Part shown: positions 13,501-22,351 of the stretch, piece by piece
How the letters are laid out: every line of letters starts with the position of its first letter
How positions within the stretch are numbered: position 1 is the first letter of the stretch
Assembly (NCBI RefSeq): GCF_027942865.1
Contig: NC_134514.1
Location: 494,118-558,117 of the forward strand
From: Odontesthes bonariensis
Taxonomy: Eukaryota > Chordata > Actinopteri > Atheriniformes > Atherinopsidae
DNA: 64,000 nucleotides
Reading direction: 5' to 3'
Program-made: the position numbers and the translations under genes
The notes under the pieces: model-generated
Database searches by the model: none
What the model was told of the DNA's origin: nothing
What the model saw: only the letters and a program-made list of their open reading frames with translations

Positions 13501-16500
13501 AGTGAGCAACGCACTTCCGGTTATTTTCACAAAATAAAATACCCGTTGCCTTTTATCATAGGGAAAGCCGTTACCATACAATTGGTGCTTTTGTTTTGAA
13601 AACAGGAAGTGAACCTACCCTCGTTGTAGCTAGCTTGAAACTGCCGTTTTGACAGGAAACGACAATCGGCGACGTCACGTTACGTTGCATCTTGGGTAGT
13701 TTGAGTATGAGTAGTAACCTCATGATGCATACCCAACATTTAGGAGAATCTAGTATGCATCCGGGAACTTAAAAAAGTTAAAGTTAGTAGGAGTAGTGGG
13801 AGTAGTGGGAGTAGTATGAGTAGTATGCGGTTTCGAACACAGCCAGTGACACAGCAGTTTGTTCAGCTGAAGACGGCTTCTTCTTCTATGTTGGAGGTTC
13901 TGATGACATCATCTCTGCAGGTGGAGATGAAGCTCAAAGTGACGAAGAAGAGGAGTCAGTTTCTGTGTCCTTCGTCGGATCCTTTAAAGCAGAACCAGAG
14001 CAGCTTCACTCCTGAGGTGCACCACAAGGCTCAGCGTGAGGACCTCTGCTTGTTTTAATTCCACAGGAGTTACAGTAAATATCAGCTTCTATGCAGATGA
14101 GACTCTGATCATCGGCACACACTTTAAACCAGTTAAACCAGCTGCTCTCTTCAGAACTCTTCAGATAGAAACATTATAGAAATAAATCTCTTCACTGACA
14201 TTGTCACACCAGAACATAAACAGTTTAAGAAGCTTTACTGAGCTTTACAGAGAATGATTTTTCAGATTATCGTCTTCCAGCTTTAGGCTAACGTAGTTCT
14301 TCATCACGTGCTCTGGATCTTTGAGCTCGTCTACCTGTATGTGATGTTGTGGTGAGTCCACTTCTGTCCCAGAGGGTTGACGGCGTAGCGTTTAATCCGT
14401 GTTCCTCTGTCAGCGAACGCCTCCATCACCCTGCTGCTGACACTTGCCTGAAAAAAAAAAAACAGGATCAATAACAAATGCTGGCAGAGATGCAGTCCCT
14501 CTGACGTCCACCAGGTGCTGCTGCAACCGACTGGTGTTAGAATCTGTTTCAGTTCAGAGCGGGATCAGGTATGATCGATTCATGTGACAACAGAAGGTTT
14601 GGTTTCACTTTCTTCTGCAGAGTTGTAAATACAACATTAGCTTTTAGATGCATGTTTTGGTTCTCCTGCTGTTTGGGGAAACTTTTGTTATGGTTGCCGC
14701 CGGTGGCGGAAGGATTATGGAGGACCCAACAGCAGTCTGGAGACCAAAAGAATATGGCACTGAAGTTTGAATAAGGAACCAAAAGCGCGGCTGAGCTGGG
14801 AAACCATGAGCTAAAGTTGGAAAACAAAAGAATAATTAACAGCGAGGAGATCAATGATGAAAGTAACAACAAGGATGTGACAAAGACTGAGATTAACAAA
14901 GGAGCATATTTAAGGTAAACACAAGAAACTTGTGCTAAAGAAAAAATGGACCAGACTCAGTGAATAATTCCCTATAATACAGATCAGTGAGCAGTGCTGA
15001 CCAACATGTCATTGGGGTCATTAGGTGGGAACCTCCTTCTCACCAACTGCACACCAGTCAGAGCAGGTAGGGGATTCAAACCCTGGTTCGGGTTACAGGC
15101 CAACTCACCTAAAATGGCCGCCTGGTTTCAAAAGGCTCACATGGGCAACACCCTCCATTTAAATATCCTGAACTTCTTCTTAGCTTCTTCAAAAAGTCTG
15201 TTTACCCTAAGTGCTCCCCCTGCTGGGCCCCCAGCTGCTTTTGCTTCTTCTAATCCAAATCCACTGACTGGACTTTACTGCCTCATCTGACACTTCCTTC
15301 ACTATTTTCCTCACACTCTGTCCACTTACACCTAGCTCCCTCAACAATGAGACAACAGACTTTGCTACAAATCCTCTACATCCTACTTCCACTGGACAGA
15401 TTCTAACTTTCCATCCTCGCTGCTCTGCTTCTGCCCCCAACTCCACATATCTAAGCTTTTTCCTTTCATATGCTTCTGCTACTGATTCCTCCTAAGGAAC
15501 AGTCAGCTCTATGAAACAGACTCTCATTCTACTCCTAGAACACAAAACTATATCAGGCCTTAGATTTGTAGAGGCTATCTCCTGGGGAACAACAAGCTTA
15601 TTTCCTAAATCTACCTGCATCTCCCAATCACAAGCATCCTCCAAGCTGCCTTTCCTCCTTATCGTCTTTTTAACTTTCTCCCCCTCTTGAACAAACTGAA
15701 TTGCCACCCTCTTCACCTTAGACCCTCCTAAGGTTACCTGCCTTTGTTTATCTTCAATACCTGCAGCTAAGCTTCTTAATACTAGGTCATGTTGCCATGT
15801 ATACCGGCCTTGTGTATAGTGTTGGGAACAGATGAGAAAGTGACTGTTTATTGTGATGATTGACTGGAGACTGGTGTGACTGAGACCAGAGGACAAGACC
15901 GAGACACCTAAGGACATCTAGGGCTAAAGACAAGAAACAAGAATCTATGACCAGTTAAAGATGATTTGGTGGAGAGATTGATTGTGATAGATGGGCAGTA
16001 ACTGTGGCTGATTGTGGTAAATATGTGAGAGAGGCGAGGGGTAAACTTACACAATATTTATATTTTAAATATACACAAGATTAGACCTTTCTGGACTCAA
16101 ATTCGAAATATTGTAAGTAAGTGGCTTGGAGCAGAGATTCCCCTCAGTCCAGAGCTCTGTCAACTGGGGGACGAGTCTCAATTACCCAGTATAACCAAAT
16201 GTCATTTTTCTGTAATCTCAGTGGGTCCAAAAACAGCTCGTCGAGTCATCTTAAGACATTGGAAGGCATCAGAAATTCCAGATGTGAAAGAATGGGTGTG
16301 TGCAATGACTGAAACTGCATCCTATGAATGTATGCTTAGTAGATTGAGTGGTGATGGGGAGGAGGGGGTGACCCCCTGGGGCAGGTTTTGGAACTATATA
16401 AAGGTAAATAATGACCACCACTAGGACTCTGGTTTTCTTGTTTTGTTGTGCTTTCCCCGAGTGGGATCCTGTAATCCTGTATGCCTCAGCAGTCAGATAT

Positions 16501-19500
16501 CATTATGTACTCACCTTGTCTTTGTGTCAGCTGCCTATTTTTGAGACAAATATGTGCGAAGTCGGTTATTAGAATGAATTCTTACTCATATACTACTTGT
16601 TCCTGTATAAAGAAACATGTTTAATTTGCCATGTACCAAGCCTAAGAAAAGTTCAATAAAAAAAAACTTGAATTAAAAAAAAGAAACAAGAATCCAACAG
16701 AAGCTAACAGAATAACTAACTGAAAACTAAAGCAGAATCTAAGGAATAAAGCTGAAAGAAAACACCAAACGGGAACACAGAACAGAGACTAAGAGAGAAA
16801 CATGGAGCAGGACACGTTTACAGAACATTCCTTTACATTGAATTCGACCATGTGTGCTGTATCTGTTGACCTCTGAGGAACATTATCCAAACATTCTCTT
16901 ACAGTTATATTATATATATAATAATATTATATACTCTGAACGTTGTGCGACAGCAGAACCCTGTGAGAATGTTCTGGGAATGTTAGTTTATGTCAGTCTA
17001 AGCTCAGGACAAACAGAAACGTTTCCCTTTGTGAAAAGTGTTTCGGTGGAGTTGCAGACAGATGTGGCGGCACACTGATTCCCCATAGATGTGAGGACTC
17101 TTTTCTTCCTTTTCTCTTTGAGGCGCTCCTGCTCTGATGACCCCTCCCCCTCCACGGATCTGCCGCCCACATGTGAACTCGGCTCTGAGCCTCCGCTGTT
17201 CCTCCACATCCGACCAAAACAAGCTTAACTCTGAGACCCGACAGGTTGAGCTGAGTCTGAGCTGAGTCTGAGCTGAGTCTGAGCTGAGTCTGAGCTGAGT
17301 CTGAGCTGAGTCTGAGCTGAGTGAGCTGAGTCTGAGCTGAGTGAGCTGAGTCTGAGCTCCGGACACAGAGTGGAGAGTTTGTTGTTCCATCAGGTTTGGG
17401 TCATCACCGCCTCTCTGAGCAGCAGCGCCCCTGCTGGGTGTTTACAAGCTGCTCTCTTACCAAAGCTCTCAGAATGGCTTATAATAATGTGCACATTCAA
17501 ATTTAAATTTCACTCTGACGTCCAGGTTTTAGTGCAGGATCAGCCCTTTGAGCACCTTCAGAGCCTGAACTTCCAGGTTCCAATTCCGGCTGGTTTTCCC
17601 CTGTGTATGCGTGGGTTCTCTCAGGTACTCCGGCTTCCCCCCTTCCAAAAGGCACCAAAGTCCCATCGAACACAGAATGAGATGCTGATTTTTCAGTTTT
17701 TAACCTGCCTGTATGTTTAGAAACAGGGGCTCAGCTAGGCACCCCCTGGCTCAGCACATTTTCAAAATATTATATTATGCAAAAACACATTTTTTTTGCT
17801 CAAGGATGCATTATTTTCGTGACCATTTTATTTCTTTTCTAGCATTTGTTTTTGTTTCTACTCTTTACTCCCAAAATAAATGTTGAGTTATCTTCAATAT
17901 TTGTCTCAGGCTCTCTGTTATCCCTGTCAAGCCACAAAGTCTTTTGAAATGAAGAGGTCAAAATTGAATGTTGTAGGAGAAAACTAGCCTAGAAATCTAA
18001 AAAATGGAATTTGCTCCGGGGCCATGTACAGCTTTTTGCTGTACGGGTCTGGCTTGCTAGGCTAGGGGAAAACACTACTCAAAGCAAAACTAATACGGCT
18101 CCAAAATTTAAAAATGTACTAGTTCGCCTCAATTAGTGAGAAATAATGTGCATAATGTGTGGATAAGGTGTGTTTCCAACACAACACCGGTCCTCTCCTC
18201 ACTCGCTGTGCTAACGTTACATTATCGGCATGTTTCTGATAAAGATGGAGGTCTCCCAGTACAAATGTTTAATGAGGTTAATATATCCAAAGTGTTTAAA
18301 CGCAGTAATTAACGGGACACATGCATTACTACTGTTACTACAAGTTACGCTGCATACATCTCCGGCTTGGTCCATCACTGTTGATGAGAAAGCATCTGCT
18401 GCTAGCTTACAGCTACATGCTAACCCTCTGGGATCAATAGAGTAACTCTGCATTTATATATATATATAGAGAGGGAGATGGAGTGTTTTTGGTGTGACTG
18501 GAGGAATAGCTTCCTTATGTCTGTGTTACTGCATTAAATTACAGCTTCTTACACAGCCAGCACCAGGGGCCCAAAAACAAACATGGAGGGCCACAAAGAT
18601 ACAAAGGAAGATTCTGGAACATTAACAGCTGGCAGCCTGGCTGGAGTATGTGCGCACTGACGTGCACGTTTAGACGCCGGCTGGTACTGTACCGTTTTTA
18701 AGACGATAAAAACGGACCTGCAGACAGGTTTAACACGAGGAAGTCTGTTTAATCTGCAGAGGCCAGAAACAAAATAACAAACGATAAACAACAAACAGAT
18801 AAACAAACAAACTGACAGAAAAATAAAACGAACAAACAAAACAACTAACAAACTGAAACAAAACAACAAACGATAAACAACCAACAAACCGAAACAACAA
18901 ACACACTAAAACAAAACAATAAAAAACAAACAAAGTCACAAAACAAAAAAGAATAAACAAGACAGAAAAATAAAACGAACAAACAAAACAACAAACGATT
19001 AACCACAAACAAACTGGAACAAAACAACAAATGATAAACAACAAACACACTGAAACAAAACAATAAACTATGAATAACAAACAAACAAACAAAAAAACAA
19101 ATGAACAGACACAAAAACAAACGATAAACAACAAAGTTAAACAAAACAATAAACAACAAACTAACCGACACAAAACAACAAACAAACAGATAAACAAACG
19201 AACTGACAGAAAAATAACAAAACAAACATGAACAAAAAAACAAACGATTAACAACAAACAAACTGAAACAAAACAACAAATGATAAACAAGAAACAAAAA
19301 GAAACAAAGAGAAACAAAACAACAAACACACTGAAACAAAACAATAAACTATGAATAACAAACCAACTTAAACAAAAAAACAAACGAACAGACACAAAAC
19401 AACAAACTATAAACAACAAATAAACTGAAACAAAACAACAAAACAACAAACCATAAACAACAAATGAAATTAATCAAAACAACAAACGATAAACAAACAA

Positions 19501-20116
19501 AGTTAAACAAAACAACAGACTAACTGACACAAAATAATAAACAACAAACAAACAGATGAACGAACTGACAGAAAAATAACACAACAAACGATTAACAACA
19601 AACAAACTGAAAAAAACAAATGGACATGAAATAACAAAACAAGATTAAACAAAATAACAAACAATAAACAACAAACAAACTTAAACAACAAATAAACTTA
19701 AACAAAACAACAAAAGATAAACAACAAATAAACTTAAACAAAACAACAAAAGATAAACAACAAACAAAAAGAAAGAAACATAAATAACAGGCTCTCTGAA
19801 CTCTTCAGTTTTTCATCCCGACACAAACAGGTCTGACATGTCAGGAAGTGACCTAATTAATAACTTATTGATTAATAAAACGTATTGATCAATAAAATAA
19901 AAACTTACTGAATCAAACTGATGAAAAGTTGAAACTTTTCATCAGTTTTTGGGTCTAATCACATGTATCGATCTGTCTCTGACCCCAGCTTATCATTAAA
20001 CTCAGACTCCACGTGCTCATGACTGAAACAGAACCGGACCCACTGACCTGTGGCCCGGCGGCCCCGCTCCCCTTCATCACCATCATCATCATCACCAGCA
20101 GCTGAACGGGGTCCAT
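4384..20116 (-). CDS. mmp23: Matrix metalloproteinase 23 (cysteine-array MMP), complete gene, 8 exons
   Basis: Spliced model: complement of 4384-4576, 5652-5826, 5877-5987, 9272-9436, 9626-9793, 10703-10842, 14335-14447 and 20048-20116. All junctions are GT-AG and phase-compatible, giving 1134 nt and 377 residues (human MMP23 is about 390). Domains in order: short hydrophobic N-terminus, basic RIKR furin-type site (residues 40-43), catalytic domain with zinc site [11 protein letters not shown] (His176, Glu177, His180, His186) and a downstream Met (194), ShK-like six-cysteine domain (Cys 220, 227, 236, 247, 251, 254), and an Ig-like domain (Cys302, Trp315, Cys351). This order is diagnostic of MMP23, which lacks the cysteine switch and hemopexin domain. 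The family is a type II membrane zinc endopeptidase, released by proprotein convertase cleavage and acting at the secretory pathway or cell surface; the ShK domain of mammalian MMP23 can block Kv channels. The introns are unusually repeat-rich. The paralogue (a or b) cannot be decided here. Confidence 0.95.
4800..5600 (-). mobile_element. LINE 3' fragment in an mmp23 intron
   Basis: The minus-strand frame at 4978-5343 reads [20 protein letters not shown] followed by [20 protein letters not shown]. This is the Cys/His motif (CPLC...H...C) found downstream of the reverse transcriptase in several non-LTR elements. The low-coordinate end is rich in AAAC, consistent with a 3' tail. It is 5'-truncated. 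Confidence 0.75.
5652..5826 (-). CDS. mmp23: mmp23 exon 7 (linker and first half of the Ig-like domain)
   Basis: It encodes a Pro-rich linker ([18 protein letters not shown]), then [19 protein letters not shown] with the first Ig cysteine (302). Donor AAAGTCAG|GTCAGC, phase 2. The following exon supplies C TGG TAC, so the protein reads K-V-S-W-Y-K-D, equivalent to KVYWYKD in human MMP23. Confidence 0.93.
5877..5987 (-). CDS. mmp23: mmp23 exon 6 (ShK-like cysteine-array domain)
   Basis: It encodes [20 protein letters not shown], then [16 protein letters not shown]. All six cysteines have ShK spacing. In mammalian MMP23 this domain binds and traps voltage-gated K+ channels; the same activity here is inferred from homology. 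Acceptor TTTGCAG, donor TACG|GTGAGT, phase 1 on both sides. Confidence 0.96.
6108..9262. repeat. 9-bp minisatellite (GGGTCTGTA/T), about 350 copies, mmp23 intron
   Basis: The plus-strand unit is GGGTCTGTA or GGGTCTGTT, with variants GGATCTGTA, GGGTCTGCT, GCTCGGTCT and TTGAGTCTG. It begins about 10 bases after the exon 5 donor and fills most of the 3.28-kb intron between the active-site and ShK exons. The period of nine and the absence of stops leave several frames open for about 3 kb. The minus strand lacks GT dinucleotides, so the array offers no internal splice donors. Confidence 0.97.
9272..9436 (-). CDS. mmp23: mmp23 exon 5 (zinc-binding active site)
   Basis: It encodes [20 protein letters not shown] followed by [13 protein letters not shown] and ends at ...WGIQRLYG. 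All catalytic residues of HExxHxxGxxH and the Met-turn region are present. The donor is TACG|GTGACA in phase 1. Exon 6 supplies GC TGT, restoring Gly-Cys exactly as in the family, which has RLYG followed directly by the ShK cysteine. The reading frame continues open past the donor into the adjoining 9-bp array. Confidence 0.97.
9626..9793 (-). CDS. mmp23: mmp23 exon 4 (catalytic domain, structural metal-binding region)
   Basis: It encodes [20 protein letters not shown], then [20 protein letters not shown] and FWILG. The AHAF...G.IHFD pattern is the structural zinc/calcium region of MMPs. The paired extra cysteines in NHTDC...HPCFDG are typical of MMP23. Acceptor TCCTAG, donor GTAAAT, phase 1 out. 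Confidence 0.97.
10703..10842 (-). CDS. mmp23: mmp23 exon 3 (catalytic domain, N-terminal half)
   Basis: Acceptor CCTCTCAG and donor GTATGT; one base in, one base out. It encodes [18 protein letters not shown] followed by [15 protein letters not shown]. The WSDVSPLTF block is the conserved MMP catalytic-domain segment. The N-glycosylation sequon NAT lies just after it. Confidence 0.95.
10880..11130 (+). mobile_element. Degenerate LINE reverse-transcriptase fragment
   Basis: The plus strand reads [17 protein letters not shown], the YADD catalytic motif with its flanks. About 150 bases on comes [19 protein letters not shown]. Frames are broken. Confidence 0.6.
11766..13844. mobile_element. TIR element copy 1, with an expanded heptamer array
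   Basis: Its ends are GGCTGTGTTCGAA and TTCGAACACAGCC. The non-repeat body (13263-13800) is a close reverse complement of 48130-48680. A second copy lies at 47934-48705. No coding capacity. In this copy the CATACTA-type repeat at the left end has grown to about 1.5 kb. A 22-bp direct repeat flanks the element (11735-11756 and 13845-13866), though 9 bases separate it from the left terminus. Confidence 0.8.
11784..13262. repeat. CATACTA heptamer minisatellite, about 210 copies
   Basis: Mixed units CATACTA, CATACCA, CATACTG, CATATTA and CATACGG. The false ORFs of Tyr/Ile/His/Thr are frame artefacts. It lies inside a TIR element in the mmp23 intron between exons 2 and 3. Confidence 0.96.
13870..14190 (+). 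mobile_element. Degenerate LINE reverse-transcriptase fragment
   Basis: AGGTGCACCACAAGGCTCAG encodes a decayed GxPQGSVLG-like motif. About 70 bases later comes FYADETLI, the decayed YADD motif. Stops and indels are present. It is intronic to mmp23. Confidence 0.6.
14335..14447 (-). CDS. mmp23: mmp23 exon 2 (pro-region end, furin site)
   Basis: Phase 0 in, phase 2 out. It follows a pyrimidine-rich acceptor (a run of T then CAG) and ends before GTAGAC. It encodes a short pro-segment, then [14 protein letters not shown] and HHNITYR. This matches the RxKR/Y cleavage site and the start of the mature catalytic domain in MMP23. The lack of a PRCGVPD cysteine switch is normal for this family. Confidence 0.93.
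15180..15917 (-). pseudogene. Retroelement C-terminal ORF (restriction-like-endonuclease type), interrupted
   Basis: The minus-strand frame reads [35 protein letters not shown], then a TAG, and continues in the same frame as [19 protein letters not shown] and [14 protein letters not shown]. The HD...LRPD...ELTVP pattern resembles the C-terminal nuclease region of some fish non-LTR elements. The single in-frame stop follows ELTVP. Its family is not certain. Confidence 0.6.
15932..16694 (+). mobile_element. 5'-truncated L1/Tx1-like LINE with 14-bp target-site duplication
   Basis: The insert at 15946-16680 is bracketed by AAGAAACAAGAATC at 15932-15945 and 16681-16694. It ends in an A-rich tail. 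The plus-strand coding remnant reads [20 protein letters not shown] followed by [14 protein letters not shown], typical of the L1-clade ORF2 C-terminus. An ordinary 5'-truncated retrotransposition into mmp23 intron 1. Confidence 0.85.
16700..18540. other. Intronic sequence without recognised gene, with a 12-bp repeat at 17246-17356
   Basis: No exon or RNA gene is recognised. It includes a short TGAGCTGAGTC tandem repeat and a small hairpin at 18024 (TGTACAGC...GCTGTAC). Confidence 0.5.
18737..18842 (-). repeat. Inverted-repeat arm A flanking mmp23 exon 1
   Basis: Its reverse complement is nearly identical to 20597-20704. The shared block includes TTCTGGCCTCTGCAGATTAA followed by ACAGACTTCCTC and the AAAC-type stretch. 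Confidence 0.85.
18760..19790. repeat. AAAC-rich simple repeat (about 1 kb)
   Basis: Imperfect AAACAACAAACGATAAACAA units dominate. They create Phe/Leu/Val/Cys-rich false ORFs on the minus strand. Confidence 0.9.
20048..20116 (-). CDS. mmp23: mmp23 exon 1 (start codon, hydrophobic N-terminus)
   Basis: It encodes 23 residues beginning [14 protein letters not shown] and ends in phase 0 at the donor CAG|GTCAGT. The ATG at 20116 lies in a GC-rich segment. An in-frame upstream ATG at 20161 would add 15 residues (starting MTGESRAGS), so the true start is uncertain. The hydrophobic [11 protein letters not shown] stretch would be the signal anchor expected of type II MMP23, but it is short. The frame joins exon 2 exactly. 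Exon 1 is the least conserved part of the family, so it rests on position, splice phase and hydrophobicity. Confidence 0.7.
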
Positions 20117-20480
20117 GACGAGAACTGGACTCACGGATCCGGCGCGTGACTCGCCAGTCAATCAATCAGCCCGCGCGCGTCCACAGAGAACAAGCAGATT
20201 TACGCACGCGGCTCTCAGGGTTACTGAGATGAAAGCCCAGCGCGCCCCGGACTCAGATCCGGACTCAGATCCGGACTCAGATCCGGACTCAGATCCGGAC
20301 TCAGACTCCGAACCGGCTCGTGCTGCTGCTCTGACAAACTGAAGTGCACGGACCGTGCGCGCGCTGCCTCAGCGGGGCTGTCCGTGGGGGCGGGGTCAGG
20401 TGTGTGCGCGGTGTCCGTTTACACAGAGTTTAACCCGTTCAGTTCTGGTTCTGACCCGCACAGAAACGGACCTCTGCTCG
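20110..20480. promoter_or_regulatory. CpG-rich segment at the mmp23 start (candidate promoter)
   Basis: GC- and CpG-rich sequence (GCGCGC runs) overlaps and precedes exon 1 on the minus strand. It contains six copies of GACTCAGATCCG (20246-20312). No TATA box was identified. Confidence 0.4.
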
Positions 20481-20596
20481 GACCGCAGGGTCCACAGAGA
20501 AGGTTCTGGTTCTGTTAAAGTTTCATTAAAGTTTTTAAAGTTCATTTGTTTATCTGTTTGTTTGTTTGTTTGTTTGTTTGTTGTTTATTGTTTGCT

Positions 20597-20704
20597 GTTT
20601 TGTTTGTTCGTTTTATTTTTCTGTCAGTTTGTTTGTTTATCTGTTTGTTGTTTATCTGTTTGTTGTTTTGTTTCTGGCCTCTGCAGATTAAACAGACTTC
20701 CTCC
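20597..20704 (+). repeat. Inverted-repeat arm B
   Basis: Partner of 18737-18842 in opposite orientation, about 1.75 kb apart, with mmp23 exon 1 between them. Confidence 0.85.
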
Positions 20705-20759
20705 TGTTGTCTGCGGGTCCAAACTATCGGGCCTCGCCGGGCCCACTCATGGCTCTGCT

Positions 20760-20806
20760 GCAGCACACAGATCCAGATGTGGGTCACATCTGGATCTGTG
20801 TGCTGC
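20760..20806. repeat. Perfect hairpin, 22-bp arms, 3-nt loop
   Basis: The left arm is GCAGCACACAGATCCAGATG plus TG, the loop is GGT, and the right arm is the exact reverse complement. It lies about 640 bases upstream of the mmp23 ATG. A transcript would form a 22-bp stem. Confidence 0.95.
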
Positions 20807-20949
20807 TACACTCAGACATCTGGAGTCAGCACCGGCACAGGTGAGTCTGCTCTGGGCCGAACATGCTGACCGGTTCTGACCCGACCGGAGAAGCTGTTTA
20901 TAACAACAGAACACGTTATGGGACCAAGGTGGACCCGGAGATGGTGTGT

Positions 20950-21670
20950 CCTCTGTTCCCTGCTCAACTCAACTTTATTTAAAAAGCCTTTTAACACAGC
21001 CGTGGCTGAAACAAAGTGCTGTACAACACAAAATAAAACAAGGCATAAAACACAAGAACAATCTAAAAACAACAATAAACAACAACAACATTAAAACAAT
21101 AAAAACATTAAAACAATAACAGAAACAGAGTCTCATGCTGGGTTAAGAGCCAGGGAATAAAAACGGGTTTTAAGACGGGTTTTAATGGGCAGTGAAGGGG
21201 CCTGTCTGATATAAAACGGGAGGTCGTTCCACAGTTTCGGACCGGCAGCAGAAAAGGCTCCGTCTCCTCTGAGCTTCCGTTTGGCCCCCGGTACCTCCAG
21301 CTGATCAGCTGACCTGAGGCCCCGGGCAGGAGCAGCTCAGAGAGGTAAGGCGGGGCGAGTCCATTTAAAGATTTAAAAACAAATAAGAGAATCTTAAAAT
21401 GGACTCTGAAATGCACGGGCAGCCAGTGGAGGGAGGCTGAGCGATGTGCTCCCTCTGGTGCTCCAGTCAGGAGGCGAGCGGCAGCGTTTTGGACCAACTG
21501 GAGACGTGCGAGGGAGGACCGGCTGACTCCAACATAAAGAGCAGTAATCAGCAGTAATCCAGCCCAGATGTGATGAAGGCTGGATTACTGTGTCAGTGCG
21601 TGCGTGCGAGGGAGGGCTTCCCCTCAGCTGCCTGAGATAAAAAAAGCTGAACTTCACTGCACACATTTAA
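20950..21670 (-). mobile_element. L2-like LINE, ORF2 C-terminus and 3' tail
   Basis: The minus-strand frame at 21108-21497 reads MVQNAAARLLTGAPEGAHRS, SLHWLPVHFRVHFKILLFVF and KSLNGLAPPYLSELL. This NAAARLLTG...LHWLPV...KILLFVFKSLNG signature is diagnostic of fish L2/Maui-type LINEs. The low-coordinate end has the CAACTTTATTTAAAAAGC and ACAAAGTGCTGTAC tail. Confidence 0.88.
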
Positions 21671-21814
21671 AATCACCGTCCATCTTAAAACCTTCTTCCT
21701 GTGGCGGCGTTTTCCTCCTCAGACCCTCGTGGTCACATGTTTCTAACCCCAGAGATTAATGCTCTGAGTTCTGAGTTCTGTCAGTGGTTCTGTTCACCTG
21801 CTGCTCTCCCATGG

Positions 21815-21905
21815 TGCCTGTCTCAGGGCCCCCGGGGCCCCCGGGGCCCCCCGGGCCCCCGGCCCCCCCGGCCCCCCGGGCCCCCCGGCCCCCCGGCAGC
21901 ACGTC
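21815..21905. repeat. GGGCCCCC-type GC-rich repeat
   Basis: Alternating G and C runs (CCCCCGGGGCCC) form many short palindromes. They give a Gly-Pro-Pro false collagen reading on the plus strand. Confidence 0.85.
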
Positions 21906-22145
21906 GCCCTGGCAGCAGGAGGAGGAGGCCGACTTTCAGAGGGAGCTGAGAGATGACGATTTAATTACATCTGTGTCCATTCATCCGTCCGTCTGCACAC
22001 ACACAAACACAGTCCGCCGGCAGGTTCCCACAACTCTTCTTCTTCTGTCTGCGGCTGAAAGGACCGGCTGTTTCTACAGGCTGCTGGTCGTCACCGGCAA
22101 CCGGCGGCCAACGAAAACTGCAGGTCAGACTGGAGGTTTCAGCAC

Positions 22146-22305
22146 TCTGCTACAAAGTTCTGATGGGCCCAGTTCTGTTCTGATGGGCCCAGTTCTGTTC
22201 TGATGGGCCAGGTTCTGATGGGCCAGGTTCTGAGGGGCCAGGTTCTGAGGGGCCAGGTTCTGAGGGGCGAGGTTCTGATGGGCCAGGTTCTGATGGGCCA
22301 GGTTG
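22146..22305. repeat. 15-bp tandem repeat
   Basis: About ten units of GTTCTGATGGGCCAG and GTTCTGAGGGGCCAG. Confidence 0.9.
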
Positions 22306-22351
22306 TGGACCAAAACCTCCAAAACCTCCAAAACCTCCAAAACCTTCAAAA

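Noticed and set aside
18730..19691. Hydrophobic Phe/Leu/Val/Cys ORFs resembling membrane proteins
   Set aside because: They are the complement of an AAAC-rich simple repeat.
20115..20342. Plus-strand ORF with Asp-Pro-Asp-Ser repeats
   Set aside because: It arises from a 12-bp repeat antisense to mmp23 exon 1 and has no homology.
21701..21949. Collagen-like Gly-Pro-Pro ORF
   Set aside because: A short GC-run repeat. The flanking reading is not collagen and there are no supporting splice sites.
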